Positions 50,201 to 60,800 of a stretch of 64,000 nt of DNA are shown here, piece after piece. The stretch comes from Taenia hydatigena. Its lineage: Eukaryota > Platyhelminthes > Cestoda > Cyclophyllidea > Taeniidae. Location of the stretch: assembly GCA_036345935.2 (NCBI GenBank), contig JADWOT020000006.1:15660519-15724518 (forward strand). The letters run 5' to 3'. How positions within the stretch are numbered: position 1 is the first letter of the stretch; the number at the start of each line of letters is the position of its first letter. A program made the position numbers and the translations under genes. The notes under the pieces are model-generated. The model saw nothing but the letters and a program-made list of their open reading frames with translations. It was not told the DNA's origin and searched no databases.

Positions 50201-53200
50201 ATTCAGTACAAGCTGGTGCCGGAGCGGCGTGCAGTGCTTCATGAGGCCTGGCATCATCGTCTGCTGGGCTGCCAGTCGGTTGTCGAGGACTGGAGCCGCA
50301 TCATTCAACTGCGTCGACTTGTCCTCGACCCACGTGAGAACATCAAGAGCTGTCTCCGCTACGCTGGCCTCTGTCGGCGGTCGGGCCGTCTCGTAAGCAT
50401 ATCATGCTCCTGTCATAGTATCCCTTCCTGAGACTATTTTTTTGCCTCAAAGTTGTTTAAACATTCGCAGTTTCATAACGTACGCTGATATAACCAGTTT
50501 CTCGGACCATTCCATTTTCTACTTAACTATTTAGCTATGTAAATAGCTTATTGCTTCCAATTTCATCAAAACCTTCGAAATTTGGAATTACTTCATCCAC
50601 CTGAATGCGTCAAATGTCTACCTTCGCAAGCAGTCGTGAAAATAATCCTGTGCTTGCGATTACCGTTCGACTACGATGACGATCGCTGCAAAAAATCACG
50701 AAGTCTATCATTCTTATAATTCCGTAAAAACCATGGCACGAATTCAAATAATTCCGACATGAACATAAAAATGATTGAAGTTTTATAGTGGTTCTGAGGA
50801 AGTGGGAAATTTTTTGGTCGAAAAGGCGTTTCTTCATGTGCTTCAAGCGATGAGCTATACTGTACACGGAATTACTAAAGAACATGGGAAAACTAATGCG
50901 GTAGCTTGAAGACATTGTAGCCTTCACTCAAAATATATCTTATGGGTAGTTGATAAGTATGACATAATCAAAGTGTGCATAACTGTGTTGCAGAGCCTAA
51001 GTTTGCAAGTGTTGTTGAGAATGCTGCCGAAGGACCCGTCAGAAGTGTCATGGGACGAGGTAGTGCCGACGCCGGACCCGGCGATAGTATACTCGTACAC
51101 TAAACTCCTCTGGGCTTCGGGGTCACGGGAGGAGGCAGTGACGCGGCTACGAGTGCTGCGCGATAGCGTCATCGAGCCCTCACTGCGCGTTCAAGCCGCC
51201 AAACTGGAGGAAGTTGGTCAGGAAGCTGCCCAACAGCCCTTCATCGCATCTACGGGCATTGCAGACATTACCACTCGCATCGACGATCTCCGCTGCCTCA
51301 TGGCCAAGTGTGTGCCTCTTCTTACCTCATCCCATCTCATTGATTCCTTTCAACGCCATACGCCTCTTAGTTTCAATACCTATTCCGTGTTTTTGGATTT
51401 GTGCAGCATCTGCGATGCCAAGGTTTAGAATTTTCTTCAATTCCCAACTCATCACTAACGCCCAACCGACTAATCATCGTAGCAATAACTAACGGAAATT
51501 TCTCAAAACCGAAGCGTATTTCCAGACACAAACACAAACTATTATATTTGATTTGATTTTGCTATAATTCTTGTGGAACTTTTTGGTTACGGGATTTGAG
51601 TATCTGTTGTTTCATAACTACCTAAAAATGCACAACGAAGTCTTGTAGTTTAATCCTGAAAAATACTCCTGTTCAATTGATAAAACCATTTGCAATTACA
51701 AGCTTAATATGAGTTTTCATTCTGGTTTGCTTATTCACCCAATTGACCTATTAATAGCACTAACTGTCGATGACAATGTATTCATGCTTCTTTTTATAAA
51801 CTCTCAATTTTAGGTGTAGTCTCCGTTTGGGCAGCTGGTATACAGACCTCTACATCCGCTCATCTTCAGACGCTGGTGGATCTAGACCGCCTGGTTCTGG
51901 CCTCTTTTCGTACGGTTCTGGGGTCAATCAATTAAAGCAATTTTCAATTTCTAACGAAGCGCAACAAAGTGTGAGCCTTGCGTCTTTGTCGTCTAGCAGA
52001 TGATGTCCAGAGGAAACTGTAGCGACTTCAGTTTTGCAGTTAAACTGGTGGCTACAGTATTCCTCGGGATGTTATTAATAACTTACATAACGACAAAATA
52101 TCTAATTTAGTTGAAACTGTCATACCTCTAGTGCTTTTACTTGCAAGTCGTCCGCCGGTTGAGGGGTGAGCGGCTTTCTTTCAGAAATTAATAATGAGCA
52201 ATGTACAAATGCAAGTACAGTGGTAAACTTGATTCACATGGTACACCAAGAAGACTTTTGAATCTTTGGTAACTCGCTTTTTATTACAATGAGGCGGTAC
52301 TTTTAGGCAATTCCGGAGGTTAAATCCCACAATATGGGCCATCTTACCTTATTTTGCCGCTCCATGATTGTTTATAGGGAATGTGTCCATGAAATTATGC
52401 AATTGAAAATACGATTGATTTTGTACCATCTACACTAGGGTACTGCTGATGCTGGTGCAGTGGATCTTGGGGGGAATGTGCACTTGCTGGACGATAAGTC
52501 AGTGATGATGCACAATTTCGTCATCAAGTGCTACCGCACCGCCACTGAACATAGCCCCGGCAACCGCGCTGCATGGCAGGCCTGGGCCATGGCCAACTAC
52601 GACCTCTCCACTCGCCTCGGCGCCGAACAGGCCCAACTCGATCAAAAGGAGGTCCAAATTAAACAGGTGCTCTTACACTAGGATTTTACTTTCACTTAAT
52701 TTACGTCTAACTTGTTTACGGTTGATTATCGTCTACAGCTGATTTTACTGCAAGCTATTTCCGGATCTTGAAGCATTTATTGCTTCCCTCTTACTAAGGT
52801 CATTTCTTCAGAGAGCTCATTTGACCACACCACTCTCAAACAGAGTTTGGCTGGTTTAATCCAGCGCCGGAGCATTCTTCAAAGGAGCATCGAGCAACTA
52901 GCTGCCCCATCAGTACGGGGCTACATTAACTCCATCAGCATTTCTTCTGACAGTAACCTCCAGGCAAGTTGCAGGCAGCTTATTGCCCCTTCTGTTTTGA
53001 TGATATGCAAGGCACAAATTCGGCGAACTAGCTAGATCTTATTTTAATGTGTCCTTAACATAAGAGGTAGAAATCGGAGGTCAGTAGAACGCTTATAATG
53101 CTTGTGGGTGAAGATTATGTAGAGCATCCATGTGAGTCTAGAATACATCTTATCACCGGTGACTAACTCCGACGACTGAGAGGAAAAAACTAAATTTACG

Positions 53201-56200
53201 ACGCATTGAAATGGGTACGCAACACAACAACCAACCAATGGTAAAATACTTCAATGTATATGCAGGATATTCTCCGTTTGATCAACTTGCTATTCCAATT
53301 CGGCCACCTTCCGGAGATTCGTGAGGTAGCGCGGGAGGGCTTGGGCAAGATCCGTCTACAAAACTGGCTACCAGTGCTGCAGCAGCTCTTGGCTCGGATC
53401 GACACGCCGCATGAGCACGTGGCCAACATCATAGTGGACCTATTGATCGCAGTTGGCAGGCAATTTCCACAGGCTCTCATCTACTCCCTGGTGCTCTCCT
53501 TCAAGTCGGGCGGCTCCGACAGACGTCGCTACTATGCCACCAAGATTCTCTACTTCATGGAGGAGCACAGCCCGCGTTTAGTCTACGAGGCCTTTTTGGT
53601 GAGCGAACTCCTCAGAGTGTCGTATTGGCTCTTGATCAAAATCTCAAATCTCACCACTTCCTCTCCCCACCTTGCAGTTGAACGAGGAGTTGATACGTCT
53701 CTCGGTGTCATGGATGGAAATGTGGTTTGAGTGCCTGGAGGATGCCAGCAGAGTATATTTTGGGGAGAAAGACACGGGGAAGATGTTTCGACTGCTCTAC
53801 CCTCTCCATCAGGTCATGGAACGCGGCCACGAGACCGCCAACGAGGCTGCCTTTCTTCAGGAATTTGGCAAGGAGCTCAACAACTCACGTATCTACTGCG
53901 AACGCTTCGAGAATCAAGGCATGCGGGCAGATCTCCAACAGGCCTGGGAGGGTTACTACACCCTCTATCGAACGGTGAGTTTGAAACGACACCTTGTATG
54001 ATTTAAAGGTACCATGAAAACAGAATCCTTTAACCCTTGTAGCACAATGAGCTCGTTGTCTACACGAAAGTTTGCAAGCAAAACATGGCAATTTATAAAG
54101 CTGTCATTCACATATGGTAAAAGAGGGGTCCCTTACCAGATCGATTTCTCGAGAAATCAGCTGATCTTTGAGCGATTGCAGATTTCTTTTACTCCGTTCT
54201 TCATTGTCTCCAAAACTGGAAGAGACGAAAAGATATGGTATTTATATTAGGTGAATTCTTTTTTGAGCTCTTACGAATGCAGCAGGGTGAGGTACTTATA
54301 CGACTCCGATAGGACGACTTCATTTATTTAGCACCTGATAGGCAGAGTTGCCTAACCAGAATCGATTCCTTATAATCATTGGGCAGTCAGTCAATCACTT
54401 TTACTGTCTTTTAAATCAACTAGCTTTCAAAACGGGTCTCAAATCTATCCTCGTTGGACCTGACCTGCGCGGCGCCGCGGTTGCATGCTTATGGGAAGGA
54501 TTGGATGCTGGCGGTGCCCGGTACCTACAAGCCACACCTGCCGCTAGTGCGTCTGGCCGGAGTTAAGAACTGTCTCATGGTAATGACCTCGAAGCAGCAC
54601 CCACGGAAGTGCACCATACTTGGTAAGCTCCATATACTGATCCCCTGATTCTCGCCTTCTCGTTCGCATAGAAGTTTTGTCACATGCACCTCTTGTCCAT
54701 CTGTGAACCCACAACACTTTCAGCTTCATGAATGGCAACTGTGTAACTCCATTGAATGGGAGATCACTTGATCATTAAAACTATTAAATTTTCCTATAGG
54801 ATCCAATGGCAAGACATATATCTTCCTACTGAAAGGCCACGAAGACACGAGGCAAGATGAACGTGTGATGCAATTCTTCGGTCTTATAAACACGCTGCTG
54901 ATGACCAATCCCGAAACGTTGCGCCGTAATCTTACGTAAGCTGGCTCGTGCTGAAGCTGCGAGATTACATTTCCATTATGGCGTTCAAAACTACAGATAC
55001 CTCAGAATTTTGCAATAAAAGTACATGACACTGAACGCGAGCATGATCTGTCTCTTTATTTAAAGGTGGTTTTTTAACGGCTATTTTCTTGCAGCATTCA
55101 ACGATTTTCCATAATTCCGCTGTCGACCAACACTGGCCTCATCGGTTGGGTGCCTAACAGTGATACGCTACACAGTTTGATTCGCGAGTACCGCGACAAG
55201 ACAGATATCACGTTGAATCAGGAGCATCGAGAAATGCTCCACTTGGCACCTGATTTCGATCGCCTCAACTTGAGTCAGAAGACGGAGGTCTTTGAGGCCG
55301 GTCTTCGGGTCTCCTCGGGCAGAGACTTGGCTAATATCCTCTGGCTCAAAAGTCACAACTCCGAGGTTTGACAACTTCCGCCATGTTTTACGCTGACTGT
55401 GTATTTAAATTGCCCTCATTTTAGGTGTGGTTTGAGCGCCGAACAACGTTCATTCGTTCCATTGCAGTCATGTCTATGGTTGGCTACATCTTAGGTCTAG
55501 GCGATCGGTGAGTAGCATTATGATTCTTTAAAAAAAGGTTATTTGGATCATATCTAAGACGAAATTACAACAGATAACCAGGGAATGTTTATTTTTAGTA
55601 AAGGTATACTAAAGCATTGAATTTTGATCGACTAGGGCTATGGGCAAAAAGACAGGTTTTAAAAAAACCATCGAATTGAAAATTGTGGGTTAATGACTTC
55701 ATAGCTGTGGATTAGGAGATGCACAGTTCATGAAGCAGGATTCTCTATTTTAAAATTAGAATGCAATTGGTTAACACCTTGATACTTTTGTAGACACCCA
55801 TCGAACTTGATGTTGTGTCGCGAGACGGGGAAGATAGTGCATATAGACTTTGGGGACTGCTTTGAGGTGGCTATGATGCGCGAGAAATATCCCGAAAAGG
55901 TGCCCTTCCGCCTGACGCGTATGCTAGTCGCTGCAATGGAAGTGACAGGTATCGATGGTGTATACCGACACACCTGCGAGACGATGATGCAGCTGATGCG
56001 CAGCAATCGAGACAGTCTGCTTGCCGTGCTGGAGGCCTTCATTCACGACCCTCTGCTTCAGTGGGTGCTGTTGGAGAATAAGCGTCTCGTTCTAGGTCCG
56101 GCTGCGGGTGGCGGTGTCGGCGTCACTAATCAAGGTGTTCCACTACCGCCTGCTCCTCCGCTTTCCTCCAATTCAACGGCTCCAGCACAACAGCAGCAAC

Positions 56201-57577
56201 AAAAACAAACGGTAAGATTCATCAGACTCTTTTCTGGTAAGAGCGAAGAACTGCGACGCTCTTAGAGGATAGAGAATTTGTATTTATGGGGAGATGCAAA
56301 CCGAAATTCCGAAATCAATCCCTTCGAATTTCGCGGACTGCAAAGGAGAACTGCTGATTCATCGTAGTTCTAAAAATATGTTTCTCTGGGCAATCATCAA
56401 TCGTTTGGTTTGATTTTCCGCCGGAGGAAAATAGTTAATGCAATGAAACCATTTGCCTCGGGTGCAAATCTTCAACACTATTTAGATGGACAGTGAGGGT
56501 GAGCCTCACACGAAGGTGCCGCTGGGAGCCGGGGTCGGTGGCGGCGTTCGGTATCCGCAGACACGCGTATCGCAGCAATCGCAAAACACCTCAGCACACC
56601 CGCGCAATATTCCCTACGTTTTCACGGATCCAAACTACCCCAGTAGCCTTTCTTTGCGCGATTGCCGACACATCAACCCCTGGCGACATCACCTCTGCAA
56701 TGGACCCTGGCTCGGTTGCTACGAGACTGGTAATCCACTTCACTCCTTCTCATCCCATCGTCATGCTGACTGAGTTTGAAGCGGTAGATTAATGTTTGCT
56801 TGATGTCCTTTTGGTTCGCTTTTACGGATGATTGAAAATCCAGTTGGAAAAGAAACGCGGAACTTTGTGTCTAGCATAACGTTTTTGTAGCCAAAGCAAT
56901 GCGACGTCAGACTGAATCGGGTGCAATCGTTTGTAAACGTGTGGGAATGCAGAACTTTATCTTTTCCGCGAAGTCTCCCTCAGAAAATGAGTATTACGAT
57001 GAAATGCCAAGTGAGTTTCCTTATGTTCTTATAGTGAACTGGGTGATTTACGTACGCTTAGAGTAGGTTTTCTCTTGCCTAACAGCTGGTGGAATGGGCA
57101 ACACGAGGGCTCGAGACGTGCTGAGCAGAATACGTCGAAAGCTGGATGGTAATGAGAACGGCGCACAAACGAGTGTCTCACTGCAGGTCGACGATCTCAT
57201 TCGTGAGGCGACGTCTGTCAGAAATATAAGTCAAATGTATATCGGTTGGTAGGTCCCAAATGTTCAGGCCTTTACTCTTCTTCATGGATCGCTGTCGAAG
57301 ATATTAAGCTTTGGAGTCAGTTATTGTCGATTTAAAAAGATTAATTGTAACTCGGTGAACTTTAGATTATAAAGGTACTCACTCGATTATTTTTTAGTAA
57401 GAGTAGAAATTGATGTGAGGATAAATTAACATAACTGGATTTATTTGCGACGTTAATTGTACTTTTCAATAAGGATTCAACAAATCTAACTTTTACGAAT
57501 GAGTGCTGTCAATTCCACCAGCATTTTATCACCGTTGTCAACTTACACTTACTTGCTCTAGGTGCGCCTTCTGGTGA
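37760..57577 (+). CDS. MTOR: Target of rapamycin kinase (TOR), complete gene, about 42 exons, about 3,230-3,260 aa
   Basis: TOR is the PIKK-family Ser/Thr kinase of TORC1/TORC2 that couples nutrients to growth. Exons by hand: 37760-37979, 38244-38473, 38587-38688, 38834-39211, 39247-39384, 39452-39730, 39893-40008, 40573-40809, 40844-41036, 41115-41484, 41588-41715, 41759-41852, 41887-42092, 42242-42452, 42828-43168, 43628-44068, 44134-44268, 44334-44463, 45080-45324, 46021-46284, 46454-47215, (47306 onward, uncertain), 47466-47873, 47962-48213, 48411-48556, 49187-49481, 50159-50392, 50994-51307, 51814-51970, 52439-52666, 52814-52963, 53266-53598, 53678-53974, 54424-54622, 54800-54935, 55095-55365, 55425-55507, 55794-56211, 56486-56729, 56891-57010, 57086-57248, 57562-57577. 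All phases fit except around 47306-47465. Order: HEAT solenoid, FAT, FRB, kinase, FATC. Human mTOR has 2,549 residues; the excess is low-complexity insertions. Confidence 0.97.
47466..53974 (+). other. MTOR: TOR: FAT domain and FRB domain
   Basis: FAT landmarks are [108 protein letters not shown] and [14 protein letters not shown]. The FRB (53678-53974) carries [27 protein letters not shown] (the serine equivalent to human S2035 is present) and [12 protein letters not shown]. In that last block Trp2101 and Tyr2105 equivalents are kept, but the Phe2108 position is Tyr (codon 53966-53968) and Thr2098 is Gln. The exon at 51814-51970 contains a Gly/Ser-rich insertion relative to human. The intron 52964-53265 begins GCAAGT. 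Confidence 0.93.
54424..57577 (+). other. MTOR: TOR: kinase domain, regulatory insert and FATC
   Basis: The N-lobe has [16 protein letters not shown] and, after the 54622/54800 junction, [20 protein letters not shown] with the ATP-binding lysine. The catalytic loop is GLGDRHPSN, formed across the 55507/55794 junction, and the metal-binding [10 protein letters not shown] follows, so the kinase should be active. After the C-lobe ([15 protein letters not shown]) comes a Gly/Pro/Gln-rich stretch of about 150 residues, two to three times the human regulatory segment, ending with RRQTES. The FATC follows ([13 protein letters not shown]...YIGWCAFW, then stop). The last five codons lie in a separate 16-nt exon at 57562-57577, joined after a 313-nt intron. 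Confidence 0.95.
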
Positions 57578-57868
57578 TTTGCATCCCTGTCACAGCTCTT
57601 AAACGATCGTGATCTCGTGTGGTCTTTGTAATTACGCTCCTTTGAGCTAACAACGATTAGTCTCACCCTCTTACAAAATGACTTTCTGTACATTTCAGAT
57701 GTTTTTCGCAACACCACTACTTTTGCATTAAAATTTTATTGATATCAATTTACCATTCCCCCTCATTCCCCTCAACCCCGAAGGAAATCTGTAAAGACAT
57801 AGCTTTTTTTGAAGCGTGTAACTCTGACAGCAAGACAAATTCGTCTACCGTGTGGTGCTTTGATTGAA
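57578..57868. other. Convergent 3' gap between TOR and the aldo-keto reductase
   Basis: Both genes end here on opposite strands, within 291 bp. AAATTTTATTGATATC near 57729-57745 reads as AATAAA on the minus strand (57733-57738), possibly a polyadenylation signal for the aldo-keto reductase. Nothing else was recognised. Confidence 0.4.
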
Positions 57869-60800
57869 TCACGCATGGGGGCATTCATTATTGAATGGGT
57901 ACTCGGGATGGTTACGCATCCTGAAAGGGAATTAAGGCGAGAGAATGTCTGCGCCTACCTCACTGGGTCTATTGTTCGCTGATCCTTGTTGAGGGCGTAG
58001 AGGCGTTCCATTTCATCCGCCGACAGTTCGAAGTCAAACACCTTTAGGAGTACACAATGCTAATGTTGGTGAGCGTTTGGTGAGGCAAAAGTGGGTCTAC
58101 TCAAACTTTGGCCAAAATGAAGCTGAAAATGTCGGTATACACCGTAGATTAAGACGTCACCAGTGGTATTTTACTGAAGCGAGGAAGTGTACTTGGCTGA
58201 TGTGCGTGGAACGGCACACGTTGAATTTTGAGCAGTATTGGTGGGAATGCAGGTACTTCACCGTCTAAGTCGCTTATCGAGCATTGGTGGTTTTGTGCAC
58301 TTTTTTGCGAAATCGGTTCGCACAAATACCCTCGAAGAAAGCAACGTTTTGAAATTAACTCAATGAAGTGGCGACTTCTGATCTGGTCAGCAGAGAACTA
58401 GCACAAAGTGTCCATTGGGAGTCAAAGTAATTTACTGAAAGAGATTACTACTAACTTGTAGTAGAGGAACTAGAGTAGGCATTACTGAGGTTTAAGCGCC
58501 ACTTTTCCGTGAAAAATTAGATGATTGTGTTTCTTCCTGCTCAATTTGGAACTGGAAAGTAGCGTCAAGACACTGGGAACACAATAGACCGCATAGTCAC
58601 TTCATCAGAAAATTTAAAAGTTGTGAATCAGTAGAATATCGGGAATCTCACGAAACTTGTGGTGGAAACTGCTGGGGATTTTAACGAAGGTAGCCAATGT
58701 TGCCGCCTTTCGAGAGAATGGACCTACCTCAACACTCTCCTTGATTCTCGTGAGATCAATGTTTTTCGGTACCACTACGAGATTCCTTTGCAGCCCAAAA
58801 CGGATGAGAACCTGCGCGGCTGTCTTACCATGAACCTTGGCGATTTCGGACACAACGGGATCCTCCAGAATATGCATGACTCCCTTATATTTACTGAATT
58901 TACATAGTTTTAGTTTTGATGAGTCTATTTCATGCTAAACCACAAAGTGCCAGATATGATATGAATGAGAAAATATTTTCGAATAATGAGACAAGGTGCA
59001 TTAAAGGTTATGCAAGATAGTTTTACCTACGCCTCATAATAGGCAGAGCCCGTGGCCGCGTAAGCGGTCACCTGCATACCAGAGCTTCGGGCAAAGTTTA
59101 TGATCTCTTCGTTGAGGAAGTAGGGATGGCTTTCTACCTGCAATACCGCTGGTGGTATGTCACAGCACTCCAGAATGCGCAAAATTTGCTTCTTATTGAA
59201 GTTCGCTAGGCCGATTGAGCGAACCAGGCCACGTCTCACTAATTGCTCCATAGCCTTTGAATGTTCAAAGCGCATATATCAAAACTATAAAGTTATCACT
59301 AAGGTAAAGTTTAATGAGCATGATTAGTACTTACATCCCTCTTGCATCCTGGATGTTGTAATAGTGCTACACATTTCATGAACCGTATCAACTATTTACT
59401 ACTGGTTTCAATGCAGTTTAACACTTTCGGCAGTTCTGTGACTGCTCCAACGAACTTGTTCCATTACCCACCACGGATCGAGATCGATTCCCCCAGCATT
59501 TATCATGGTTGCGAAATCAAAAGCCATAAATTCCCTAGGGTATTTCGATGCAAATGCAGCTGATTATGACCCCAATTGACACCTATTGTTGGGCTCAAGA
59601 GCCTCCATTTGCAGATTCTCTACTGAATTAAAGTTCTGGCAGCCGAAACGACGAAATTTTGGTTAGCCAATCTATCCGATTCTCAGGCTCTTCCTGACTT
59701 GATACTGCAGCTGTAGATGCACGCCGCCAAATGCGACGATGGCCCCGTCCAAAACATCAATTAGGAGATTAAATTACTGCTGGCACCAACATACCAGCCC
59801 CTCAGCAGCGAGACCTCATCCATCCTGGTCAGGTGTTCGAGACTATGCGAAACGGCCAAGTGGCACAGTGTAAAAAAGTAAAATAAGCCATTGAAATCAC
59901 CTTATTCAACTTATTTAACATTAGGAACTCAGAAACAAAAGGGAGCTGGAAATTCAAACTGCGTACAAACACTCATGGAGAAATATTGCTAGTCTTTTTT
60001 GCTTATCATCTCCAACTTTGTATGCACTAATCTCAAAAAAATGTCGTTTCTCTACCCAAGATCACTCTCAGGAAAGTGCTCTAGTGTGGCAAAACGAATC
60101 GCATCCAAGTAACTATTGAAATCAAATGCTGATTCCAACCTTCCTGTAAAATCTTGGAGCGAAGAACTTTTAAAGTCATGATGCGCTCGCTGGTACCGAA
60201 GGCACTGAGTCAATTATTGCAAAATCCAAATCAAGAACATTTCGCTCTAGATTCGCCCGACACGGTTGAATGCTCACGGGGGAATAGGAAATTCATTGCC
60301 TCCTAACGTTTGCCATACTATACCAGTAAAATTATTTGATGGTGCTCCCTTTGACTGCAAGTTTTTCATTTCGATTTCCGGACCTTCCATTCTAGAGGTC
60401 AAGGTCCTGCCGCTTGCTCACACCAAATGAGGCATGCTACTGGAGAATTATGCATTTTGAATGAAAAGCCCGAGGTGTCAGGATGTACCATACCCTCAAA
60501 CTACGTCAAGGCAATTCTCATTCCCACTGATTTTCTTGAATTGGATTTTAATGAGGTGTCATCGAGAATAGGAGGGGATTATAAATTAATCCTGACCACT
60601 CGATTCCTGAAGTGTGCGTATACGACCGGGATCGATCTGGAGATGCCCATATTTAAATAACATTGGATAACAGCTTTAGTGATCTTGCTGTGATTTATGC
60701 ACCTCTCGGATTATGTAGATACCTTTTCGTACCGCTTGAACAGGATGCCTCACCTTCAGCGATGGAGAATCCTATTTAAAACCCCACCGTAGGACACCGC

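Noticed and set aside
57249..57251. In-frame TAG after YIGW as the end of TOR
   Set aside because: It spans the donor of an intron; the downstream 16-nt exon restores the family-typical CAFW ending.
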